DNA from: Caballeronia turbans
GTDB taxonomy: Bacteria > Pseudomonadota > Gammaproteobacteria > Burkholderiales > Burkholderiaceae
DNA length: 64,000 nucleotides
Assembly (NCBI GenBank): GCA_001544655.2
Contig: FCOD02000010.1
Span: 62,001-126,000, forward strand
Reading direction: 5' to 3'
Shown here: piece by piece, positions 58,464 through 64,000 of the stretch
How the letters are laid out: every line of letters starts with the position of its first letter
Position numbering within the stretch: the first letter of the stretch is position 1
Translations under genes and position numbers: made by a program
The notes under the pieces: model-generated
What the model saw: the letters and a program-made list of their open reading frames with translations, nothing else
The model's database searches: none
Told to the model about the DNA's origin: nothing

Positions 58464-59825
58464 TCAGATCGTCGCGTCCGCGACTGCATCGTTGCTTTCG
58501 TCCGTATGGCCGACGCCAGCCGCTGCGGCCGATGTCGCCGGCGCGAGCACCACTGCCGCAATTGCGCCGAGCACCATCAGCAGCGCGATCGCGCCGAGAC
58601 CGCCGACCATGCTGTTGGTCATCGTCTTGATCGAGCCGATGATCATCGGGCTGACGAAACCGCCGAGCAGACCCACGCAATTGATCACCGCGACACCGCC
58701 CGCCGCGCCGCTGCCGCGGATGTAATCCGTCGAGATCGCCCAGATCAGCGGGTTGGGCGCGAGGATGCCCGCCGTCGCGACCGAGAGCGCCACCAGCGAC
58801 AGCGCCAGATTGCCCGTCGTGAATGCCGCGACGACGAGGCCGGCCGCGCCGAACACCATCGCAACGGCGCAATGCCAGCGCCGTTCCATCGTGCGATCCG
58901 AATGACGGTTGAGCATGATGAGCGCGACCCAGCTCACGAAATACGGGATCGCGGAATAGCAGCCGATCTGCAACGCGCCCGACACCCCCGCGCTCTTGAT
59001 GAGCGTCGGCAGCCAGAAGCCGATCGCGAACACGCCCGCGATCTGCGTGAACCACACGAAGCCCATCACGTAGACGCGGAAATCCCTCAGCGCGCGGGCG
59101 AAAGTGTGCTCCGCATGCTTCGTCGACACGCTCGAGCTCTTGCGAATGTCGGCGAGCACGACGGCCTTCTCGTTCTCGGTGAGCCATTTGGCCTGCTGCG
59201 GGCCGTCATCGAGAAAGAAGAACGCGACCACCCCGAGCACGCTCGCGGGCAGGCCTTGCACGATGAACATCCACTGCCAGCCGTGCAGCCCGAAGTAGCC
59301 GTTGAAGTACGTCATGAGCGCGCCCGACAAGGGCCCGCCGAACAGGCCCGCGATGCCGGTCGCGCAGGTGAAGATGGCGATCACCTTGGCGCGACGCTCG
59401 ACCGGATACCAGCGCGTGAGATAGAAAATCACGCCGGGATACAGCCCCGCCTCCGCAAGCCCGAGAAAGAAGCGCACGGTGTAGAGATGCGAAGGCAGCG
59501 TGACGAACGCCGTGCCCGCCGCGATCAAGCCCCACAGGATCATGATGCGCGAAAAGGTGCGCTTCACGCCGATGCGCGCGAGCAGCAGATTGCTCGGCAC
59601 TTCCATCAGCACGTAGCCGAGAAAGAAGATGCCCGCGCCGATGCTGTAGGTGAGATCGCTGAAGCCTACGTCATGCTTCATGTCGAGCTGCGCGATACCG
59701 ATGTTGATGCGATCGAGGAACGCGAACACATAGCACAGGAACAGAAAAGGTATGAGCCTGCGCGTGATCTTGCCGTACGTCGCTTCGGCCGTTGGCCTGT
59801 CGAAGCTGCCGATGTCGGGTGTCAT
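58464..59825 (-). CDS. MFS organic-anion permease of the HyuAB operon
   Basis: A 453-residue ACS-type MFS protein: LIPFLFLCYVFAFLDRINIG, LMEVPSNLLLARIGVKRTFS, and [29 protein letters not shown] upstream of the ATG supports the start at 59825. It lies 11 bases before the HMG-CoA-lyase-like gene and 51 after the hydratase, so it is inside the operon and should import the starting acid or amide. Confidence 0.9.
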   Translation of the reverse strand: MTPDIGSFDRPTAEATYGKITRRLIPFLFLCYVFAFLDRINIGIAQLDMKHDVGFSDLTYSIGAGIFFLGYVLMEVPSNLLLARIGVKRTFSRIMILWGLIAAGTAFVTLPSHLYTVRFFLGLAEAGLYPGVIFYLTRWYPVERRAKVIAIFTCATGIAGLFGGPLSGALMTYFNGYFGLHGWQWMFIVQGLPASVLGVVAFFFLDDGPQQAKWLTENEKAVVLADIRKSSSVSTKHAEHTFARALRDFRVYVMGFVWFTQIAGVFAIGFWLPTLIKSAGVSGALQIGCYSAIPYFVSWVALIMLNRHSDRTMERRWHCAVAMVFGAAGLVVAAFTTGNLALSLVALSVATAGILAPNPLIWAISTDYIRGSGAAGGVAVINCVGLLGGFVSPMIIGSIKTMTNSMVGGLGAIALLMVLGAIAAVVLAPATSAAAAGVGHTDESNDAVADATI

Positions 59826-59876
59826 GTCTGTCTCCTCCGGTGAGTCCGGGTTTTTGGGTCGGCCGTGCAGTCGAGG

Positions 59877-60689
59877 TTAGCGGCCCTGGAATCGGGGCGA
59901 GCGTTTCTCGTTGTAGGCGCTGATGCCTTCGAGACGATCCTCGGTCGGAATCAGCCGGTTGTACGCTTCGATTTCCAGATACAGCCCGGTGCGCAGGTCG
60001 CCCTGCATGCCGAGGTCGATTGCCTTTTTCGCCTGCGCGACCGACAGCGGCGCGCTCGTGCAGATGTCGCGCGCCGCGTCGATGGCATCGGCGAGCACGC
60101 GCCCCGGCTCGCACAGCCGGTTGACGACGCCCCACGCGAGCGCTTCGTGCGCCGTGAATTTCGCGCCGCGCAGAATCAGTTCCTTCGCGCGCCGCATGCC
60201 GATGGTGCGCGGCAGTTGTTGCGTGCCGCCGCCGCCCGGCATGATGCCGCGTTTGACCTCCGTGAAGCCGAATACCGCGCTTGCGCTTGCATACGCGAAG
60301 TCGCAGGCGAGCAGCAGTTCCAGTCCGCCCGCGACCGCCGAGCCGTTCGCCGCGCAGATGATCGGCACCGGGCAATAGGTGATCGCGCGGTTCATGCGCT
60401 CGAACAGGTAGTGCTGCACGCCGAACTGCTCGTCGGTCATGCCTTCGCGTTGCTTGAGGTCCGCGCCGCCGCAGAACGCACGCTCGCCCGCGCCCGTGAG
60501 GATCACGCAGCGATACAGCGCCGGGTTCGCTTCCAGCGCGCCGAATACCCGGATGATTTCCTCGCCCATCGTGGTGCTGATCGCGTTCGAGACTTCCGGG
60601 CGATCGAGCTTGACGACGAGGATCTGTTCGTCGATTTCTTCGAGCGTCAGCGTGTCGAGCGCGCCGACCAGTTGCGATGCAAGTTTCAA
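59877..60689 (-). CDS. Enoyl-CoA hydratase/isomerase family protein
   Basis: A 270-residue crotonase-fold enzyme. The oxyanion-hole segments are FCGGADL (72-78) and AGGLELLLACD (120-130), the latter with Glu124 as one catalytic acid, and the second Glu is in FGFTEVKRG near 144. It therefore keeps both catalytic Glu residues of the hydratases, which isomerases and decarboxylases often lose. Between a CoA-transferase and an HMG-CoA-lyase-like gene it resembles the methylglutaconyl-CoA hydratase step. The start overlaps the CoA-transferase stop by four bases. Confidence 0.88.
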   Translation of the reverse strand: MKLASQLVGALDTLTLEEIDEQILVVKLDRPEVSNAISTTMGEEIIRVFGALEANPALYRCVILTGAGERAFCGGADLKQREGMTDEQFGVQHYLFERMNRAITYCPVPIICAANGSAVAGGLELLLACDFAYASASAVFGFTEVKRGIMPGGGGTQQLPRTIGMRRAKELILRGAKFTAHEALAWGVVNRLCEPGRVLADAIDAARDICTSAPLSVAQAKKAIDLGMQGDLRTGLYLEIEAYNRLIPTEDRLEGISAYNEKRSPRFQGR

Positions 60690-61855
60690 GATGTCTCCAG
60701 TGGCGTTTTCGCCAGCAGATGATTATGTTCGCCGAGCTTGGGCGTCACGCCCGTGTGCGCGGGCCGCGCGCCGCCGAACGAGATCGGCACGCCGACGACC
60801 GTCGCCGCGCCATCGTCGGTGGTGCGCAGCAGGTCGAGCGCCCTGGTCTGCTCGTGCTCCACGACCTGATCGATGGTCTGGATCGGGCCGCACGGAATGC
60901 CGGCCCGGTCGAGCGCATCGAGCCAGTGCGCGATGCCCTGCTTGCGGAACTGCGCATGCAGCAAGTCGATCAGCTCGACCCGGTTGCTCACGCGCGCGCC
61001 GTTGGTGACGAAGCGCGGGTCTTCGGCGAGCGCGGGGATGGCAAGCACGCCGCACAGGCGATGAAACAGGCGGTCGTTGCCCGCGGCGACCATGATGGTG
61101 CCGTCCGCGCATTCGAAGGCCTGATGCGGCACGATCGCGGCCGTCCCCGATCCCCAGCGCCCCGGCAGCACGCCCGAGGCGAGATAGTCGGCGATCTGGA
61201 TGCCCGCCCAGCTGATCGCCGTCTCGTACAGCGACACCGACACGACTTCGCCCGCGCCCGTCGCCTGACGTCTGAAGAGCGCGGCGAGCACGCCTATCGC
61301 GGCCCATAGCCCCGTGCCCATGTCGTTCACCGACACCGGAATGCGCGACAGCGGCTCGCCCGGCTGGCCGAGGAAGCTCATCAGACCGGACAGCGCCTGC
61401 ACGAGCGGATCGTAGCCGGGCTTGTCGCGCAGCGGTCCCGCCGTGCCGAACGCGCCGAGATTGCAGTACACCAGCGACGGCTTCATGCGCAGCATCTGTT
61501 CGCCACCGAGACCGTATTTCTCCGTGCCGCCCGCCTTCAGGTTCTGCAGCACGACATCGGCGCGGCGCGCGATCAGCTCGCGTAACGCCTGGGCTTCATC
61601 GGGATTCGACAGCGACATCGCGATGCTCTGCTTGCCGTGATTCACCGCATGAAACAGCGCGGCCGCGCCATCGACGAAGGGCGGGCCCCAGTCGCGCGCG
61701 TAATCGCCGTGTTCCGCGCTTTCGATCTTGATGACCTCGGCGCCCAGCGAACCGAGGATCATGCCGGCGTATGGCGCGGCGAGACTGTGGCCGATCTCGA
61801 TCACGCACACGCCCGCGAGCGGCAGGGGCTGGCTCATCGTTTCATGCGTGCTCAT
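60686..61855 (-). CDS. Class III (CaiB/BaiF) CoA-transferase of the HyuAB operon
   Basis: A 389-residue CoA-transferase: GVCVIEIGHSLAAPYAGMIL, GAEVIKIESAEHGDY, and the catalytic Asp present in KPGYDPLVQALSG. It should activate the acid produced by HyuAB as a CoA ester for the hydratase. The start at 61855 overlaps the hyuB stop (ATGA); a longer frame upstream lies within hyuB and is not used. Gene order and overlaps indicate tight co-translation. Confidence 0.9.
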   Translation of the reverse strand: MSTHETMSQPLPLAGVCVIEIGHSLAAPYAGMILGSLGAEVIKIESAEHGDYARDWGPPFVDGAAALFHAVNHGKQSIAMSLSNPDEAQALRELIARRADVVLQNLKAGGTEKYGLGGEQMLRMKPSLVYCNLGAFGTAGPLRDKPGYDPLVQALSGLMSFLGQPGEPLSRIPVSVNDMGTGLWAAIGVLAALFRRQATGAGEVVSVSLYETAISWAGIQIADYLASGVLPGRWGSGTAAIVPHQAFECADGTIMVAAGNDRLFHRLCGVLAIPALAEDPRFVTNGARVSNRVELIDLLHAQFRKQGIAHWLDALDRAGIPCGPIQTIDQVVEHEQTRALDLLRTTDDGAATVVGVPISFGGARPAHTGVTPKLGEHNHLLAKTPLETS

Positions 61856-63597
61856 TGCGCCGCCACTTCGAACGGCGCGTCGGCCGCTTGCTCCGGCGCC
61901 GCATCGCGTTGCCCGTATAGTCGCGCCGCCGCATCCGCGCTGATGTAGCCATCGGCGACATCGGCATCGATGCGCGCCTGCTCGCGTTCGCGCGGATCGC
62001 CATAACCGCCGCTGCCCGCGGGCTGCACCGTCACGCGATCGCCGCGATACACGACCGTCTGCCCGCCCTTCGCCGCAACCTTGTGTTCGCTGCCGTCGGC
62101 GCGCTCGACGACGCACTGGAAGCGCGTGCCCGGCTGGCCGCCGAAGTGGCCTTCGGGCGCCGAACGTCCGCGTTCGCCGGAGACGGTGAAGGTGGCTTCG
62201 TCATATTCGACGCGATACACGCGCCGCGATGTCAGCCCGCCGCGCCGGCGGCCCGCGCCGCCGCTGTCGGTGACGAGCGACCACTCCTCGACCATCAGCG
62301 GCGACGTCGCTTCGATCATCTCGACCGACTGGCTGCCCGCGTTGCCCACGTAGACGCGCACGCCGCTCACGCCGTCCTTGCCCGCGCGCGCGCCCATGCC
62401 GCCCGCGTGGACATCGTGCATGGTGACGAATTCCTGGCCGGTGCGGGCAACGCGCGCCGCATCGGTATCGCGTCCGCTGAAAATGCCCGCGCACGACGCG
62501 CAGTTGCTTTGTCCGGTGATGCGCTCCGGCACCGCGGGCGCGAGCGCCTTGAGCAGCAGGTCGATCACGCGCGGCGAGGTCTCCGTGTTGCCCGACACCA
62601 CCGACGCCGGATAGCGGCAGTTCAGCACGCTGCCTTCGGGCGCGATGATCGTCACCGGCCGATAGCAGCCCTGGTTGATCGGGATGCCCGGATCGGTCAG
62701 CGCCTTCACGGTGAACCAGGTGCTGTTGCACGTCACCGATAGCGGACAGTTGATGCCGCCGCGTGCCTGCGGTCCGGTGCCGGTGTAGTCGAAAGTGATC
62801 TGGTCGCCCGTCTTGGTGATTTTCACCTTGAGCAGCGGACGCTCCTGCTTCCAGCCCGGCGCTTCGATCGGATCGAGATACTCTTCCGCTTCGTAGACGC
62901 CATCGGGAATGCGCGCGATCTCGGCGCGAATCAGCTTCTCCGAGTGATCGAGGCTCTGGCTCATCACGTCGCGCAACGCATCGGCGCCGTACTTCGCCAC
63001 CAGTTCGCCGATGCGCCGGTCGCCCACGAAGGTGCCCGCGTATTGCGCCTGGATGTCGAGCAGCAGTTCGTGCGCGTTACGGCTGTTTCTCGTGAGCAGG
63101 TTGAGCATGTCCTGCACCGGCTCGTCGTTGCGATAGAGAAACACCGGCGGAATGCGGATGCCTTCGGCGAACACGTCCCACGTCGTGACCGTATAGCTGC
63201 CCGGCGACTGTCCGCCGATGTCCGTCCAGTGGCCGCGCGTCATCACGAAGGCGACGATCCTGCCGTCCGCGAACACGGGCCGCGTGAATTGCACGTCGGG
63301 CTGATGATTGCCGCCGCCCACGTAGGCGTCGTTGCTGACGATGACGTCGCCGGGGCGCAGATTGTCGCGCCCGACCGCTTCCACCGACACGCGCGTCGAG
63401 ATGACGGCCGAGCCGAGCATCGTCGGAATGTCGTTGCCTTGCGCGACGAGTTGCATGTCCGCGTCGAAAATGGCGGCCGACGAATCGCCGCTCGCGTGCA
63501 TGAGCGGGCTGCCGGCGGTGCGCATCATCGCGATCTTCATTTCACGCGCGACCGCGAAGAGACTGCTGCGAATGATTTCGTAAGTAACGATGTCCAT
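61852..63597 (-). CDS. Hydantoinase B/oxoprolinase-family subunit (HyuB)
   Basis: A 581-residue HyuB-type protein: MDIVTYEIIRSSLFAVAREM at the start, the metal-region motifs GDVIVSNDAYVGGGNHQPD and RGHWTDIGGQSPG, and the late GGAGRRRGG and GSGGYGDPRERE typical of the family. With HyuA it forms ATP-dependent hydantoin/oxoproline hydrolases or acetone/acetophenone carboxylases; sequence alone does not tell which. The start at 63597 gives this canonical N-terminus, 4 bases after the HyuA stop. Confidence 0.88.
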   Translation of the reverse strand: MDIVTYEIIRSSLFAVAREMKIAMMRTAGSPLMHASGDSSAAIFDADMQLVAQGNDIPTMLGSAVISTRVSVEAVGRDNLRPGDVIVSNDAYVGGGNHQPDVQFTRPVFADGRIVAFVMTRGHWTDIGGQSPGSYTVTTWDVFAEGIRIPPVFLYRNDEPVQDMLNLLTRNSRNAHELLLDIQAQYAGTFVGDRRIGELVAKYGADALRDVMSQSLDHSEKLIRAEIARIPDGVYEAEEYLDPIEAPGWKQERPLLKVKITKTGDQITFDYTGTGPQARGGINCPLSVTCNSTWFTVKALTDPGIPINQGCYRPVTIIAPEGSVLNCRYPASVVSGNTETSPRVIDLLLKALAPAVPERITGQSNCASCAGIFSGRDTDAARVARTGQEFVTMHDVHAGGMGARAGKDGVSGVRVYVGNAGSQSVEMIEATSPLMVEEWSLVTDSGGAGRRRGGLTSRRVYRVEYDEATFTVSGERGRSAPEGHFGGQPGTRFQCVVERADGSEHKVAAKGGQTVVYRGDRVTVQPAGSGGYGDPREREQARIDADVADGYISADAAARLYGQRDAAPEQAADAPFEVAAQ

Positions 63598-63601
63598 GAA
63601 T

Positions 63602-64000
63602 TCAGGCTGCCAGTTCGATGACGAGGTTGAGATCGGGATCGACGCGCGCGACATGCGACGCCTTCAGCACGGCGCAACTGCTGTGCTCTTCGATGACCGC
63701 CGGCCCCTGGATGGTCGCGCCGACCGGGATCTGCGTGCGCGCGAATACCGGCAGGGTGCGCGCGCGGTCGTCGAAATAAACCTCCCGGGTGCGCACCGGC
63801 TTCGGCAGTTCGCCGCCATCCGCGCTCGCGACGCAGCCGCGCCAGCCGGTCGTCGCCACGAGTTGCAGGCGCACATTGGCGATCACCACCGGCTTGTCCT
63901 TGCTGACAAAGTTCCATTGCCGCAGATGCGCGTCCTCGAAGGCCTGCGCGAGCGCTGCGCGGATGCCCTGCGCCTCGCCCTGCACTTCGACGGTGATGAC
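63602..64000 (-). CDS. Hydantoinase A-family subunit (HyuA), C-terminal part, cut by the window
   Basis: The last 132 or so residues of a HyuA-type protein; the rest lies beyond 64000. Typical end features are the segment TREVYFDDRARTLPVFART, GATIQGPAVIEEHSSCAV, and the final DLNLVIELAA. HyuA carries the ATP-binding part of the HyuAB complex, where activation of the amide or ketone takes place. It is upstream of hyuB and so may be the first or an internal gene of this operon. Confidence 0.85.
   Translation of the reverse strand, partial: VITVEVQGEAQGIRAALAQAFEDAHLRQWNFVSKDKPVVIANVRLQLVATTGWRGCVASADGGELPKPVRTREVYFDDRARTLPVFARTQIPVGATIQGPAVIEEHSSCAVLKASHVARVDPDLNLVIELAA

Overview
The window is a high-GC stretch of bacterial chromosome that looks like Burkholderiaceae, most like Paraburkholderia or Caballeronia. 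The grounds are gene style: many CaiB/BaiF CoA-transferases, ACS-type MFS permeases, LysR/IclR/LacI regulators next to their targets, a glcDEF block with a FadR-type regulator, and DUF849 and HyuAB enzymes. This assignment is inference; no rRNA or marker gene is present. I recognised no tRNA, rRNA, insertion sequence, integrase or CRISPR array. The region reads as a catabolic archipelago on a large secondary replicon.

Layout. 1-6105: signalling pair, with the first codons of a response regulator behind a giant hybrid histidine kinase carrying seven near-identical 92-residue HAMP repeats. 6880-10499: unrelated housekeeping-type genes (PAP2 phosphatase, RhlE-like helicase, metallo-beta-lactamase-fold hydrolase). 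10847-16153: LysR gene divergent from an operon for a CitE-like lyase, a class III CoA-transferase, a PDC-lactonase-like amidohydrolase and an AtoE-type transporter. 16226-23410: an IclR-controlled set, with CoA-transferase, TauD-like dioxygenase, an aconitase-family hydratase of two subunits, an isocitrate-lyase-family lyase and an MFS carrier. 23784-35238: SDR, LysR, then a ten-gene minus-strand operon with a leuC-leuD-leuB-like trio, an ABC importer with two binding proteins, SDR, FAH-family enzyme and SMP-30 lactonase. 35515-40310: glycolate oxidase glcDEF with its regulator.

40793-42481: periplasmic transglutaminase-like protease and a small acidic protein. 43037-48904: TRAP transporter, LacI regulator, 2-hydroxyacid dehydrogenase and lactonase. 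48931-56490: a DUF849 (BKACE) cluster with two SDRs, two MFS carriers, an AraC regulator and a 2-hydroxyacid dehydrogenase. 56760-64000: alpha/beta hydrolase, then a minus-strand operon of HyuA (cut), HyuB, CoA-transferase, enoyl-CoA hydratase, MFS and HMG-CoA-lyase-like enzyme.

The unifying theme is uptake of small organic acids and lactones, activation as CoA esters or hydration by aconitase-family enzymes, and C-C cleavage to pyruvate, acetyl-CoA or similar products. Two sets look most worth testing as undescribed pathways: the hydratase/lyase island (16.2-21.2 kb), which resembles the 2,3-dimethylmalate branch of anaerobic nicotinate breakdown, and the leuCDB-like/ABC operon (25.6-35.2 kb), which looks like a catabolic reuse of the leucine-biosynthesis chemistry. 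Several regulators have clear palindromic candidate operators beside their targets (IclR, LacI, GlcC, LysR).
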